NCBI RefSeq assembly: GCF_003721515.1
Contig: NZ_RJJD01000015.1
Location: forward strand, 286,258-350,257
Source of the DNA: Rufibacter latericius
GTDB taxonomy: Bacteria; Bacteroidota; Bacteroidia; Cytophagales; Hymenobacteraceae
Length of the DNA stretch: 64,000 nucleotides
Direction of reading: 5' to 3'
This document shows positions 26,269 to 36,029 of this stretch, in pieces. Position 1 is the first letter of the stretch, and every line of letters begins with the position of its first letter. The notes beneath the pieces are model-generated. The model was given only the letters and a program-made list of their open reading frames with translations. It ran no database searches and was not told the DNA's origin. The position numbers were made by a program, and so were the translations under genes.

Positions 26269-27129
26269 ATGCTTTCCTTCTTTCGGCAGCCTTATCCGCT
26301 CAGCGAGCTTACGCTACCCAAATCTGTTTTCCATTCGCTGCTGTTTGGGAGTATCATCGCTTTCTCGCTTATCGTTTTCCAGCCGTTTGGGTCATATAAC
26401 TGGCACCATCCGTCCAAGAACCCTATTTTGGCAGGTTATGGAGTGGTCGCGGCGATCTCGGTTTTCCTTAATTTCTACGCCTTCCGGCGGATGTTGCCCT
26501 GGCTTTTCAGGGAACCCTCCTGGAACGTGGGCAAAGAGATTGCCTGGAACTTGATTCACTTTGTGACGGGTGGATTTCTGTGCACCGTGTATGGCTCTTT
26601 GACCGGAGTAATGCCGTTTACCCTGAACCAGATTCTCTACATGTCCATGGTGGCTTTTCTAATGGGGCTGGTACCGGCGGTGCTGCTGGTCTTGATCAAT
26701 TACGTGTACCTGCTCCGGAAATACAGACCTTTGACGCCCGCCGACAAGGAAGACACACCTGCCCCGGTTGCAAGCAGCGTTCCAGACGAGCTGGTATTGG
26801 TGGCCGAAAACGAGAAAGACACGTTGCGGCTCCCGGCCCGGGAATTGCTGTTCATTGAGGCCAGCGACAATTACTGCACCGTTTTCTGGGTGAAAGAAGG
26901 AAAACCCACCAAAACCTTGCTCCGCAGCAGCCTGAGCCGTCTGGAAAACCAAATCACCAGTCCTGGCATTTCCCGGTGCCACCGGTCATATCTGGTTAAT
27001 CTGGAACGGGTGCAGACAGTATCGGGCAATGCGCAGGGGTACAAGCTCCACTTTGAAGGCCTGGACTTGGTGGTGCCCGTGGCCCGGTCGTATTCCGGGT
27101 TGGTGCGGGAGACGTTTGTGGCCGCCTGA
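26269..27129 (+). CDS. Membrane-anchored LytTR transcription regulator
   Basis: A 286-aa protein with four predicted membrane helices in residues 20-150 and a C-terminal LytTR DNA-binding domain (about 180-284): L-F-I-E-A-S-D-N-Y-C, the R-S-S-L-S-R-L-E segment and C-H-R-S-Y-L-V-N are diagnostic. There is no receiver domain and no neighbouring histidine kinase, so the membrane part is probably the sensor itself. Targets are unknown; the gene is flanked by unrelated genes. Confidence 0.88.
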   Translation: MLSFFRQPYPLSELTLPKSVFHSLLFGSIIAFSLIVFQPFGSYNWHHPSKNPILAGYGVVAAISVFLNFYAFRRMLPWLFREPSWNVGKEIAWNLIHFVTGGFLCTVYGSLTGVMPFTLNQILYMSMVAFLMGLVPAVLLVLINYVYLLRKYRPLTPADKEDTPAPVASSVPDELVLVAENEKDTLRLPARELLFIEASDNYCTVFWVKEGKPTKTLLRSSLSRLENQITSPGISRCHRSYLVNLERVQTVSGNAQGYKLHFEGLDLVVPVARSYSGLVRETFVAA

Positions 27130-27260
27130 TCGCCCCAACGGCCCAACCATTCGCCCCAAAATCTGCCTGCAGCCCCAAAGAGGCGGCATTCTGCCCCAAC
27201 ATTCAGCGGCGTATTTTTCAGGCTTCTACTTTTGACGAAACGATCCACACTTCCTTCGTC

Positions 27261-28589
27261 ATGAAAAAAATCCTGAAAAGAATTGCCCTGTTTGTGTTAC
27301 TCACCCCGGTGGTGTTGCTGGTTTTAGTTTTCGTTGTGTATGGCATTTATGCCTTGCTGGCGGTAGGCGGCGAGAGCAGTCCGCACCAAGCGTATCTGCT
27401 GAAACACAAACAAGAAGTGAACCTGCAAGAGAGCAGCCCTACTTTCCCCATCTTTGACAGCGCCTTCTACCAAAAGCAGATTTTCTTTTTAGGCGAAGCA
27501 CACGGTACCGCTGCACCGCAAGCCCTGGACTTCGCCTTACTCCAACACCTGAATCAGCGCGTGGGCCTGCGCCATTACCTGGCCGAGGTGGATTACAGCC
27601 AAGCCTATTTCCTGAACCAATACCTACGCTCTGGCGATGAACGTCACCTACAGACCGTTTTCCAGTTCTGGGTCAAACACAATGCCCAATGGGGAAACCA
27701 GAATTTCTATGACAAAATCAAAAAGATCAGAGCCCTGAACCAAACGTTACCAGCAGATCAGCAAATCAACGTCCTGGGCGTTGACCGCCTGCAGGATTTA
27801 GAGGCTACCCATTTATTCCTCAAGGAAATCGTGGGCAAACTCCCCGAGAAGGTTCTGCAAGACGCTGCTTTCTCTGTCTTGCAAGAGATCGTTTCTACTG
27901 ATACCCTGAAAGAGGAAACGCTTTCGTCTATGGCTGCCCAATTACTCCCAACGCTTTCCAATGAAGGTTTTACAAAGGCTATCCCTGAAGACATCCGGTT
28001 TGATTTGCAGCACACCTTGCAGAACATCGCCTACTATAAAGATCAATCGCGTAGGGACAGCGTCATGCACCTTAATCTGAATACTGTGGTGAAAGCGCGG
28101 CATCTGGAGGAGGCTAAGCTGTACGGCATGTGGGGTTTGTTTCATACGTTGCCGGTAGAGTTGGAGCGAGGCGTGCCGTTTGCCTTTTACCTGCAAAAAG
28201 AAAACTCGCCTTTCAGAGGCAAGACAGTTTCCATTGGCGTGTACACCATCGATAGCGAGAACATGATGCCTGCCGCTTCTCTGCCTGGGTTTCTGAGCAA
28301 AGGCGAACGCTACGTGAACAGCACGCTGGCTAACAACGATGGGCCCATGGTGTTTGTGAACGGCATCAAAGACCTGCGAGCCACCAGCCGCGAGAACTCC
28401 CTCACCCTATTCAAAACCGATGCCCCTGATTCGCCCTACCAAACCTCTTCCCGGCTGGCCAGCATCAAGGTTTTGTTCCCCAACCAAAGTATTGCGTTTG
28501 CGGGAGAGAACCCGCGGGTAACGCAGGTTTTCCAGTACGTGTGTCTTGTGCGCAACTCGCCGGCACTTACCCCCTTGCCGTTGCTGTAA
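27261..28589 (+). CDS. Membrane-anchored erythromycin-esterase-like protein
   Basis: A 442-aa protein with a single N-terminal transmembrane segment (residues 8-32). The central domain starts with F-L-G-E-A-H-G-T, close to the G-E-x-x-H-G motif of the EreA/ChaN-Tiki fold, followed by H-Y-L-A-E-V-D-Y. The family holds metal-independent esterases and heme- or iron-related proteins; resistance to macrolides is not implied. A strong hairpin terminator follows. Family assignment is moderate, substrate unknown. Confidence 0.6.
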   Translation: MKKILKRIALFVLLTPVVLLVLVFVVYGIYALLAVGGESSPHQAYLLKHKQEVNLQESSPTFPIFDSAFYQKQIFFLGEAHGTAAPQALDFALLQHLNQRVGLRHYLAEVDYSQAYFLNQYLRSGDERHLQTVFQFWVKHNAQWGNQNFYDKIKKIRALNQTLPADQQINVLGVDRLQDLEATHLFLKEIVGKLPEKVLQDAAFSVLQEIVSTDTLKEETLSSMAAQLLPTLSNEGFTKAIPEDIRFDLQHTLQNIAYYKDQSRRDSVMHLNLNTVVKARHLEEAKLYGMWGLFHTLPVELERGVPFAFYLQKENSPFRGKTVSIGVYTIDSENMMPAASLPGFLSKGERYVNSTLANNDGPMVFVNGIKDLRATSRENSLTLFKTDAPDSPYQTSSRLASIKVLFPNQSIAFAGENPRVTQVFQYVCLVRNSPALTPLPLL

Positions 28590-28621
28590 TTACTGAAAGC
28601 ATGGGGTAACTACCCTAAATG

Positions 28622-28660
28622 AACCGCAAAAGGAAAAAACCCTTTCCTTTTGCGGTTTTA
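28622..28660 (+). terminator. Rho-independent terminator
   Basis: Perfect 15-bp arms (28622-28636 and 28643-28657) with a 6-nt loop, 32 nt after the EreA-like gene stop, followed by a short T run. Confidence 0.85.
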
Positions 28661-28711
28661 GCCTTATTTTAGCCAAACAAGGTTAAAACAAAGGAGTGAG
28701 GCCCCCAGCTC

Positions 28712-29395
28712 ATGAACTTACAAGACCACTACACCCAGTTATGGAAGAGTGCAGAGGCAAGATTTGCCGCCGGCGATTTTGCCTTAGACCCACTCATTGA
28801 TTCACCCAATGATACCCGGCGAGGGCTCACCTTGTTGGCCCGCCCCAGCCCAGCGGTAAAGAAGGAGATGCAGTATCTATTGCAGCATCTTTCACTAGTA
28901 GAACCAGAACAATACTATTATCCGGCGTCAGACATCCACCTGACGGTGCTTTCCCTTATTTCCTGCTACCCAGATTTCACCTTGGAGAGTGTCCAGTTGC
29001 CACCTTACATAGACCTGCTGAAGAAAGCACTGGAACCCATCTCCCGGTTCAACATCCACTACTCTGGCCTGACTGCTTCTCCCTCGTGCGTGTTAGTGCA
29101 AGGATTTCCCCGGTCTAATGAATTAGAAGAGCTGCGGGATAGGGTACGGCAGGCTTTCCGGTCCTCGGATTTACAGGAATCCATTGACCAGCGGTACACC
29201 ATTCAAACGGCCCATAGCACTATCGTTCGGTTCAGGAAACCCTTGTCACAGCCTGGCTTGTTTCTGCAGAAGCTTCGGGAATGCCGGCACCGGAATTTCG
29301 GAACTTCCCCTATAAACACGCTGGAACTGGTCTACCATGACTGGTACCAACGCCAGGAGACCACCCACCTTTTGGCCACCTTTCCCCTGAAGTAG
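28712..29395 (+). CDS. 2H phosphoesterase (2'-5' RNA ligase family)
   Basis: A 227-aa protein with the two H-x-T/S motifs of the 2H superfamily: D-I-H-L-T-V near residue 73 and T-A-H-S-T-I near residue 170, spaced as in LigT/CPDase folds. Members hydrolyse or form 2'-5' phosphodiester bonds or cyclic phosphates. No RNA-repair partner is seen nearby. The next gene begins 52 nt downstream after an IR-family palindrome, so they may be separate units. Confidence 0.8.
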   Translation: MNLQDHYTQLWKSAEARFAAGDFALDPLIDSPNDTRRGLTLLARPSPAVKKEMQYLLQHLSLVEPEQYYYPASDIHLTVLSLISCYPDFTLESVQLPPYIDLLKKALEPISRFNIHYSGLTASPSCVLVQGFPRSNELEELRDRVRQAFRSSDLQESIDQRYTIQTAHSTIVRFRKPLSQPGLFLQKLRECRHRNFGTSPINTLELVYHDWYQRQETTHLLATFPLK

Positions 29396-29404
29396 ATTTC
29401 TTCT

Positions 29405-29440
29405 GGTTTTCCGCGTACTTTGGAGAAACAGGTCTAAAAC
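29405..29440. repeat. Palindrome, intergenic IR family
   Basis: Imperfect GGTTTT...TCTAAAAC arms around TACTTTGGAGAAA; the TACTTTG part also resembles a -7 box for the next gene, whose ATG lies 8 nt downstream. Confidence 0.45.
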
Positions 29441-29447
29441 GCTGCTC

Positions 29448-30260
29448 ATGCTTTCTTCCGCTACCATTACCTTCCGGGACCGCACCTACCAGTACAATCC
29501 GCTGCAACCGCTGGACATCTCACTTCCGCTAAGGTCGGGTCTGGAGAATGTGAATTGCTTTTGGGCTGAACCGGTGCAGGTAGAAACCATCACTGTGGGC
29601 GATTTCGTGGGCAGCGTCGCGCAGGGTGGTTCTACCAATTACCAGCGGGTTCACCTCACCCCACACGGCAACGGCACCCACACCGAGTGCTACGGCCACA
29701 TCTCGCCAGACCCGGCTGCTACTCTGGACCAATGCCTCACCCGATTTCTGTTTGTCGCGCAACTGGTCTCCGCCACACCAAGATCCCAGGAGAATGGTGA
29801 TTTGATAGTTTCTGCGGATGATGTGATAGCCCAATTGGAAGAGGGGAATTTACCAGAAGCGTTGGTGTTGCGCACGCTGCCAAACCTGGAAAGTAAACGC
29901 ACCGCCCAGTACTCCGGCAGCAATCCACCTTACCTTGAACCGGCTTTGGCTGAGTACCTGGCGCGCCATGGCATAGAACATCTCTTGTTAGACTTACCCT
30001 CTGTTGACCGGGAGGAAGACGGCGGGGCTTTGCTGGCACACCATGCTTTTTGGCAGTATCCTGAAAACACGCGCACTCACGCTACTATCACAGAGCTTAT
30101 TTATGTGCCGGATGCGGTAGTAGATGGCTGGTATTTGTTGCAGCAGCAGGTGACTGGTTTAGTGCTGGATGCGAGTCCGAGCAAGCCGGTGTTGTATGCG
30201 TTGGAGCTGATGGGTTTAGGGAATGAAGGGAAGGTTTCTTTTGTGGAAGCGCCGCATTAA
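29448..30260 (+). CDS. Cyclase family (kynurenine-formamidase-like) hydrolase
   Basis: A 270-aa protein of the metal-dependent cyclase/formamidase family. The signature H-G-N-G-T-H-T-E is present near residue 68, with the usual downstream D-L-P-S-V-D-R and H-H-A-F-W segments carrying further ligands. Family members hydrolyse N-formylkynurenine or isatin, but no kynurenine pathway genes are near, so the substrate stays open. Confidence 0.85.
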   Translation: MLSSATITFRDRTYQYNPLQPLDISLPLRSGLENVNCFWAEPVQVETITVGDFVGSVAQGGSTNYQRVHLTPHGNGTHTECYGHISPDPAATLDQCLTRFLFVAQLVSATPRSQENGDLIVSADDVIAQLEEGNLPEALVLRTLPNLESKRTAQYSGSNPPYLEPALAEYLARHGIEHLLLDLPSVDREEDGGALLAHHAFWQYPENTRTHATITELIYVPDAVVDGWYLLQQQVTGLVLDASPSKPVLYALELMGLGNEGKVSFVEAPH

Positions 30261-30382
30261 CGATATTTCTTTGCTTTCTGCTTTTGAAAGTTCTACTTCG
30301 GCATGTTTTGTCCGCTTGTTCTGGCGATAGGCCGCCGTTACCGTGGGTGCATGAGCAGTGTTGTTGCATAGCTGAGCTCCGA

Positions 30383-30604
30383 GCGCTCACGGCCGCGAGG
30401 CCCCGCCTTCCGGCATCGCGCTGTGCCAGCTTCCTTTGCTCCCTGGGGTCGCAATGCCTGTCGGCACAGGAACCTGCCTAGGCGCTCAACCGAAAGGCTG
30501 GAATAGGGTTATTTCAACTGGTGCGATATTCCATGGTTCAAGTCTGCGACTTGGACCTACTATGATCTGAAGTTTGCAACTTCAGTGAGGCGCGAGCCTC
30601 AAAA
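30383..30604. repeat. 222-bp dispersed repeat, copy 1
   Basis: Nearly identical over its whole 222 bp to 51089-51310, with scattered substitutions and hardly any gaps. It contains two hairpins with 3-nt TGC loops (30535-30557 and 30567-30585) and a GGCC-GCGA-GGCC tetraloop stem near its start. It lies between the convergent cyclase and rpmA genes. No transposase or long terminal inverted repeats, so it may be a MITE-like or structured RNA repeat. Confidence 0.85.
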
Positions 30605-30677
30605 ACACATTGGTTCCTATTCAATTCTATACGCCAGATTTCAGCCTAAATTCTACGAAACAGCCTGAAAACAAGAA

Positions 30678-30705
30678 AGGCTGCCTTTGAGGGGCAGCCT
30701 TTCGG
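30678..30705 (-). terminator. rplU-rpmA operon terminator
   Basis: Arms AAAGGCTGCC and GGCAGCCTTT with a 7-8-nt loop, about 30 nt past the rpmA stop on the minus strand; works as well in the other direction. Confidence 0.75.
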
Positions 30706-30736
30706 AAATTTTTATCGGCGGAAGCCGAGGATATGC

Positions 30737-31033
30737 TTAGGCAGTTACTTCTTCAGAAGTAGTAGCGGCAACTGGAGCATCAACTGGAAGAACTGATACG
30801 TATGAACGGTTCTTCACGCCTTTTTTGAAAGACACGATGCCATCAGTAAGGGCGAACAAAGTATGGTCTTTACCGATACCTACGTTTGCACCTGGGTGGT
30901 GAGCTGTACCGCGCTGACGCACGATGATGTTACCAGCGTTGATGGTTTGACCACCGAAAATTTTCACGCCTAAGCGCTTGGAATGTGATTCGCGGCCGTT
31001 GTTAGAACTACCGACACCTTTTTTGTGAGCCAT
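30737..31033 (-). CDS. rpmA: 50S ribosomal protein L27
   Basis: A 98-aa protein with the invariant L27 start ([13 protein letters not shown]) directly after Met, so no Firmicutes-like cleaved extension. It has a rather Ala/Thr-rich C-terminal extension. Follows rplU by 71 bp in the conserved rplU-rpmA order, as part of the large ribosomal subunit near the peptidyl transferase centre. Confidence 0.97.
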   Translation of the reverse strand: MAHKKGVGSSNNGRESHSKRLGVKIFGGQTINAGNIIVRQRGTAHHPGANVGIGKDHTLFALTDGIVSFKKGVKNRSYVSVLPVDAPVAATTSEEVTA

Positions 31034-31104
31034 TTCTAGTCTATTTTAATCTGGGGAGAAATCCCCAGAATAGGTTCTACAATAATTTTCCTTTACCTCA
31101 AAAA

Positions 31105-31413
31105 TTAACCAATGGTGTTGATCAACACTTTGGTGTACTGTTGGCGGTGACCGTTTTTCTTCTTGTAGCCTTTTCTTCTTTTCTTCTTGAAGACGATCAC
31201 TTTGTCAGCTTTGGCATGTCCCTGGATGGTACCAGTCACCTTGATGTTGTCAAGGAACGGAGCACCTACAGATAAAGTACCGTTGTCATCAGTTAAAAGA
31301 ACATTGGCGAACTCTACGGCGTCACCTTCATTGCCGGAAAGCTTGTTAGTGTAGAAGAACTTACCGCTCTCTACTTTCGTCTGGATACCAGCGATTTCTA
31401 CAATTGCGTACAT
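31105..31413 (-). CDS. rplU: 50S ribosomal protein L21
   Basis: A 102-aa L21 with the typical start M-Y-A-I-V-E-I-A-G and the basic cluster F-K-K-K-R-R-K-G-Y-K-K-K-N-G-H-R near the C-terminus. First gene of the rplU-rpmA operon, reading away from the 1-kb gap. Confidence 0.97.
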   Translation of the reverse strand: MYAIVEIAGIQTKVESGKFFYTNKLSGNEGDAVEFANVLLTDDNGTLSVGAPFLDNIKVTGTIQGHAKADKVIVFKKKRRKGYKKKNGHRQQYTKVLINTIG

Positions 31414-32404
31414 CAGCTTACGATATTTTTAAAAATTGAACCGCAAAGGTACGGCCAGTCAAGCTAATATCCAAACGCACACCTGCTAATTTATGCCTTA
31501 ACAAGCGGGTATGAAACTGATTTTTAGAAGGTTGCGAGTTATCCCCCAACATGTGGATAACTTTGGTAGATAAACCAAACCTATACTGATTATCAACCAC
31601 TTACAAGTGGATAAAGAAGCAAGCAGAGATAACCACCTGGAAAAGGCGGCTAAAACCAGGCGCTTACAGCCCGAAAAATGGAGATTACCTGGCGGCAGAA
31701 AGGTAGATGAAAGTAGACAACGGCTCAGGTAAAGTCAAGAGAAATAAGCGATTTGTTTCCACATTGCTCCCAGCATCTAAAGGAAAGCATTTCCCTTTCT
31801 TAAGCAAGGATTAGATTTGCAGCAGCCGCATTCTAAAACTCCTGCCTCATGGAATCTATTTGAAGTGACAAAGCCCCTTTGCTAGCTTTTTCCCGGCCAG
31901 TATCACCCCTTCTACTTAGTTCGTTTTAGGCCCGAAACCAGGAAAACAGCCCTTAAACGCACATCCTTTCATCTGGTCTTAGGGCCGTATCTAAGCTGTT
32001 TTCTGAAGGTTGAAGAACCAAAACAGACCCGCCTCATAGCCCTTCACACGCAAGTTCACGCTTGGTTGCTCAGGCCGCCTGAAGCCATCTGCTTTCCTGA
32101 AAGATACCATCTTTAAAGCAATAGAATAAAGACTATATTTAAGGTTTCTAATTTTTATAAAATTATAGATTGTTGATCTTCAACAACTTAACCGTGCAAA
32201 TGTTTGTGGATAACCGCTGTATAAGAAGTTGGTAAATTAGCCTTCTCTAATCGGGCAAACCACGTATTTGTCCCTATATTTGAAATCTCAAGCCAAAGCA
32301 ACTGCTTCTAAATCCATTAGTTCAGAACCTGCCAAGGCCTAAGAAGTAACGCTCGTTTAGTGTTACCATCCTAAATAAAGTTAGAGCAAGAAACCGTTTA
32401 GTCT
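31414..32404. other. 1-kb non-coding gap with DnaA-box-like sites
   Basis: No plausible gene. It holds two perfect TGTGGATAA (DnaA-box) sites at 31552-31560 and 32206-32214, plus degenerate copies: TTATCCCCC at 31539, TTATCAACC at 31590 and AGTGGATAA at 31606. Two of these form inverted pairs (31538-31561, 31590-31614). An A/T-rich block (about 32125-32170) and a TTGTTGA/TCAACAA palindrome (32171-32187) precede the last site. It must also contain the rplU and nrdB promoters. Origin or DnaA-controlled nrd promoter are both possible. Confidence 0.5.
31922..31959. repeat. Palindrome, intergenic IR family
   Basis: CGTTTTAGGCCC...GCCCTTAAACG arms around AAACCAGGAAAA, within the rplU-nrdB gap. Confidence 0.6.
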
Positions 32405-33364
32405 ATGGAGCCTTTATTGCAAGAAAACCCGAACCGCTTTGTCCTGTTCCCCATCCAAAACGATGCCGTTTGGCAGATGTATAAGAAAGCAGAGGCTAGC
32501 TTTTGGACGGCTGAAGAGATTGACCTGTCCCCTGACTTAAAGGACTGGGAGAAACTGAACGATGGCGAGCGTCACTTCATCTCGCACGTACTGGCGTTCT
32601 TCGCGGCCTCAGACGGGATTGTGAATGAGAACCTAGCCATCAACTTCATGCAGGAAGTGCAGTTGCCCGAGGCGCGTTGCTTCTACGGCTTCCAGATCAT
32701 GATGGAGAACATCCACTCTGAGACCTATTCCCTGTTAATAGATACTTATATCAAAGATCCGCAGGAGAAAGACCGGTTATTCAATGCCCTGGAGACGGTT
32801 GATTGCGTGAAGAAAAAAGGCGAGTGGGCTTTGAAATGGATCAACTCTGAGAACTTCACCGAGCGCCTGATCGCGTTTGCCGCCGTGGAAGGCATTTTCT
32901 TCTCTGGCTCCTTCTGCTCTATCTTCTGGATGAAAAAGCGCGGCCTGATGCCAGGTTTGACCTTTTCCAATGAATTAATCTCCCGTGACGAGGGACTGCA
33001 CTGCGACTTTGCCTGCCTGCTGTACTCTATGTTAGAGAACAAGTTACCCGAGGAGCGCGTACAAATGATCATCCGTGACGCGGTGAGCATTGAGCAGGAA
33101 TTTGTGACCGATGCGCTGCCCGTAGACCTCATAGGGATGAATGCAAAACTGATGAACCAATACATCGAGTTTGTGGCCGACCGCCTGCTGGTATCACTAG
33201 GCTGCGGCAAAATCTACAATTCAACCAATCCATTTGACTTCATGGAGTTAATCTCCCTGCAAGGCAAAACCAACTTCTTTGAGAAACGTGTGGCGGAGTA
33301 CCAGAAATCAGGCGTGATGAGCGACCGTGATTCCAACGTGTTCTCTCTGGACGAGGACTTTTAA
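32405..33364 (+). CDS. nrdB: Class I ribonucleotide reductase, beta subunit
   Basis: A 319-aa R2 protein. Diiron ligand segments are visible in the family's order: the Asp/Glu in [14 protein letters not shown] (about residues 98-103), E-G-I-F-F-S-G and D-E-G-L-H-C-D. The radical tyrosine would be the Y in E-T-Y-S-L shortly after the second ligand pair. It makes the tyrosyl radical that NrdA needs to reduce ribonucleotides. nrdA follows 188 bp downstream; the gap has a hairpin near 33384-33410 that may attenuate transcription between the two. Confidence 0.96.
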   Translation: MEPLLQENPNRFVLFPIQNDAVWQMYKKAEASFWTAEEIDLSPDLKDWEKLNDGERHFISHVLAFFAASDGIVNENLAINFMQEVQLPEARCFYGFQIMMENIHSETYSLLIDTYIKDPQEKDRLFNALETVDCVKKKGEWALKWINSENFTERLIAFAAVEGIFFSGSFCSIFWMKKRGLMPGLTFSNELISRDEGLHCDFACLLYSMLENKLPEERVQMIIRDAVSIEQEFVTDALPVDLIGMNAKLMNQYIEFVADRLLVSLGCGKIYNSTNPFDFMELISLQGKTNFFEKRVAEYQKSGVMSDRDSNVFSLDEDF

Positions 33365-33383
33365 TCTATTACCCCTTGGACAG

Positions 33384-33411
33384 CCCTAAAGCGCTTTGGG
33401 GTTGTTTCTCT
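33384..33411 (+). terminator. Hairpin after nrdB
   Basis: CCCTAAAGC/GCTTTGGGG arms with a following GTTGTTTCT run. It may partially terminate between nrdB and nrdA, letting the two subunits be made at different levels. Confidence 0.5.
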
Positions 33412-33552
33412 AAAATCGGGCTTAAAACATCCAGCAATCGGTTGGAGGCGAGCCCTCAAGTAAAATCAAGCCTATAATATGCTCCGGCGCAAAAGCGCAT
33501 GGGAGAGAAATATCTGGATGGTACGTCATCCGTCACTTATTAGTGTAAGCGT

Positions 33553-35934
33553 ATGTTAGTTGTAAAAAGAGATGGCCGCAGGGAATCGGTCAAGTTTGAT
33601 AAAATCACGGCCCGCATAGAGAAACTGTGCTATGGCCTGAACATGTCGTTTGTAAGCCCTATTGAGGTGGCCAAGAAGGTGATTGACGGTATTTACGATG
33701 GCGTGACCACCGTGATCCTGGATAACCTGGCTGCTGAGACCGCGGCTTCCTTAACGACAAAGCACCCCGACTACGCCATTCTGGCGGCGCGTATTGCTAT
33801 CTCCAGCTTGCACAAGGTGACGCAGAAGTCGTTCTTCAACACCATGAAGCAGCTGTACACCTATGAAGATCCAAAAACAGGTGAAAACGCTTCATTGATT
33901 GCGAAGGATGTCTTTGAAATCATTAAGAAACACGCGGCTGTGCTGGACTCCAGCATTATCTATGACCGTGACTACAACTATGATTACTTCGGGTACAAAA
34001 CCCTGGAGCGTTCGTATCTGCTGCGCCTGCACGGCAAAGTAGTGGAGCGTCCGCAGCATATGTTGATGCGCGTGGCGGTGGGTATTCACAAAGAAGACAT
34101 TGACTCAGCTATTGAGACCTACAACCTCATGTCTGAGAAGTGGTTCACGCACGCTACGCCAACTCTTTTCAACGCTGGTACGCCTAAGCCGCAGTTGTCT
34201 TCGTGCTTCCTGCTCACCATGAAAGAAGACAGCATTCCGGGTATCTATGACACTTTGAAAAACTGCGCCTTGATCTCGCAAAGTGCGGGTGGTATTGGTC
34301 TGGCAGCGCACAACATCAGAGCTACGGGTTCTTACATCAAAGGCACCAACGGCACGTCTAATGGCTTAGTGCCGATGTTGAAAGTGTTCAACGACACGGC
34401 CCGTTACGTGGACCAGGGCGGCGGAAAACGGAAAGGCGCCTTCGCGATTTACCTGGAGCCATGGCACGCCGATATCTTCGACTTCCTGGACTTGAGAAAG
34501 AACCACGGAAAGGAAGAGATGCGTACCCGCGACTTGTTCCTGGCCCTTTGGACGCCAGACTTGTTCATGAAGCGCGTAGAAGCCAACGGTGACTGGAGCC
34601 TGATGTGCCCCAACGAGTGCCCAGGCTTGTCTGACACGTGGGGCAAGGACTTCGAGCGTCTGTATGAGAAATACGAGAAAGAAGGCCGCGCCCGCAAGAC
34701 CGTGAAAGCGCAGGAACTATGGTTCGCGATCTTAGAAGCACAGACTGAGACTGGTACGCCGTACATGCTGTTCAAGGACCACGCCAACGGTAAGTCTAAC
34801 CAGCAGAACCTGGGCACCATCAAGAGCTCTAACCTGTGCACCGAGATCATTGAGTACACCGATGCTGATGAGATTGCGGTGTGTAACCTGGCGTCTCTGG
34901 CTCTGCCACGCTACATCAAAGAAGAGAAAGGCGTTAAGACTTTTGACCACCAGAAACTTTACGAGGTTACTTACACCGTTACCAAGAACCTGAACAAGGT
35001 TATTGACATCAACTACTACCCGGTTCCGGAAGCCAAAAAATCCAACATGCGTCACCGCCCTATCGGGTTGGGTGTACAGGGCTTGGCAGATGCGTTCCTG
35101 CAACTGCGCATGCCATTTGAAAGTGAAGACGCTGCCCGTCTGAACAAGGAAATTTTTGAGACCATTTACTTTGCGGCCATGACGGCTTCTAAGGATCTGG
35201 CCAAGAAAGACGGACCATACGAAACGTTTGAAGGCTCACCTATTAGCCGCGGTATCTTCCAGTTCGATATGTGGGGCGTAACCCCGGAAAGCGGCCGTTG
35301 GGACTGGGAAGCGCTTCGTCAGGAAGTAGTAGAGCACGGAGTTCGTAACTCTTTGCTGGTAGCGCCTATGCCAACTGCTTCTACCTCGCAGATCCTGGGG
35401 AACAACGAGGGCTTTGAGCCTTACACCTCTAACATCTACGTTCGCCGCGTGTTGAGCGGGGAGTTCATGGTGGTGAACAAGCACTTGCTGAACGACCTGA
35501 TTGCCCTAGGCCTGTGGAACGACCAGATGAAGAATGCCATCATTGCGGCCAACGGCTCGGTGCAGGGCATCACCAACATCCCGCAGAACATCAAAGACCT
35601 GTACAAGACGGTATGGGAAATCAGCCAGCGGACCATCATTGACATGTCGGCCGACCGTGGCGCGTACATCTGCCAGAGCCAAAGCCTGAACCTGCACGTG
35701 TCTAACGTGAACTTCGGGAAATTGACCTCTATGCACTTCCACAGCTGGAAGAAAGGCTTGAAGACCGGTATGTACTACCTACGTACCAAAGCTGCCGCCG
35801 ATGCCATCAAGTTCACGGTAGAGAAACAAGCCGCCGAAACCTTGGCGCCCATGTACACCGCCGTTGAGCAGAACATGAGCGACATGGCTTGCTCCCTAGA
35901 TAACCCAGACGCTTGCGAGGCTTGCGGTAGCTAA
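33553..35934 (+). CDS. nrdA: Class I ribonucleotide reductase, alpha subunit
   Basis: A 793-aa catalytic subunit. An ATP-cone domain opens the protein ([10 protein letters not shown]...K-I-T-A-R-I), giving dATP feedback control. Active-site cysteines are readable in S-S-C-F-L-L and N-L-C-T-E-I, and the C-terminal redox pair C-E-A-C ends the protein and is regenerated by thioredoxin or glutaredoxin. With NrdB it makes deoxyribonucleotides for replication. A long perfect hairpin terminator follows. Confidence 0.97.
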   Translation: MLVVKRDGRRESVKFDKITARIEKLCYGLNMSFVSPIEVAKKVIDGIYDGVTTVILDNLAAETAASLTTKHPDYAILAARIAISSLHKVTQKSFFNTMKQLYTYEDPKTGENASLIAKDVFEIIKKHAAVLDSSIIYDRDYNYDYFGYKTLERSYLLRLHGKVVERPQHMLMRVAVGIHKEDIDSAIETYNLMSEKWFTHATPTLFNAGTPKPQLSSCFLLTMKEDSIPGIYDTLKNCALISQSAGGIGLAAHNIRATGSYIKGTNGTSNGLVPMLKVFNDTARYVDQGGGKRKGAFAIYLEPWHADIFDFLDLRKNHGKEEMRTRDLFLALWTPDLFMKRVEANGDWSLMCPNECPGLSDTWGKDFERLYEKYEKEGRARKTVKAQELWFAILEAQTETGTPYMLFKDHANGKSNQQNLGTIKSSNLCTEIIEYTDADEIAVCNLASLALPRYIKEEKGVKTFDHQKLYEVTYTVTKNLNKVIDINYYPVPEAKKSNMRHRPIGLGVQGLADAFLQLRMPFESEDAARLNKEIFETIYFAAMTASKDLAKKDGPYETFEGSPISRGIFQFDMWGVTPESGRWDWEALRQEVVEHGVRNSLLVAPMPTASTSQILGNNEGFEPYTSNIYVRRVLSGEFMVVNKHLLNDLIALGLWNDQMKNAIIAANGSVQGITNIPQNIKDLYKTVWEISQRTIIDMSADRGAYICQSQSLNLHVSNVNFGKLTSMHFHSWKKGLKTGMYYLRTKAAADAIKFTVEKQAAETLAPMYTAVEQNMSDMACSLDNPDACEACGS

Positions 35935-35946
35935 GAAGCTAAGACT

Positions 35947-35980
35947 AAAAAAAAGGAGAAGGTGACTTCTCCTTTTTTTT
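35947..35980 (+). terminator. nrdA terminator
   Basis: Perfect 15-bp arms with a GTGA tetraloop, A run before and eight T after; a textbook Rho-independent terminator that may also act on the minus strand. Confidence 0.92.
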
Positions 35981-36029
35981 AGTGCCTATCAGTAAATATA
36001 TATAATAGATCTAATATTTAATTTAGCTA

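Noticed and set aside
27261-28589. Macrolide resistance gene
   Set aside because: Only the G-E-A-H-G motif resembles EreA; the rest is too divergent to assign resistance.
30284-30481. ORF across the start of the 222-bp repeat
   Set aside because: The frame is not kept in the second copy (51034-51276 reads a different frame), so the repeat is not coding.
33365-33552. Possible intein or group I intron between nrdB and nrdA
   Set aside because: Both genes are complete with ordinary ends; the gap is only 188 bp with a hairpin.
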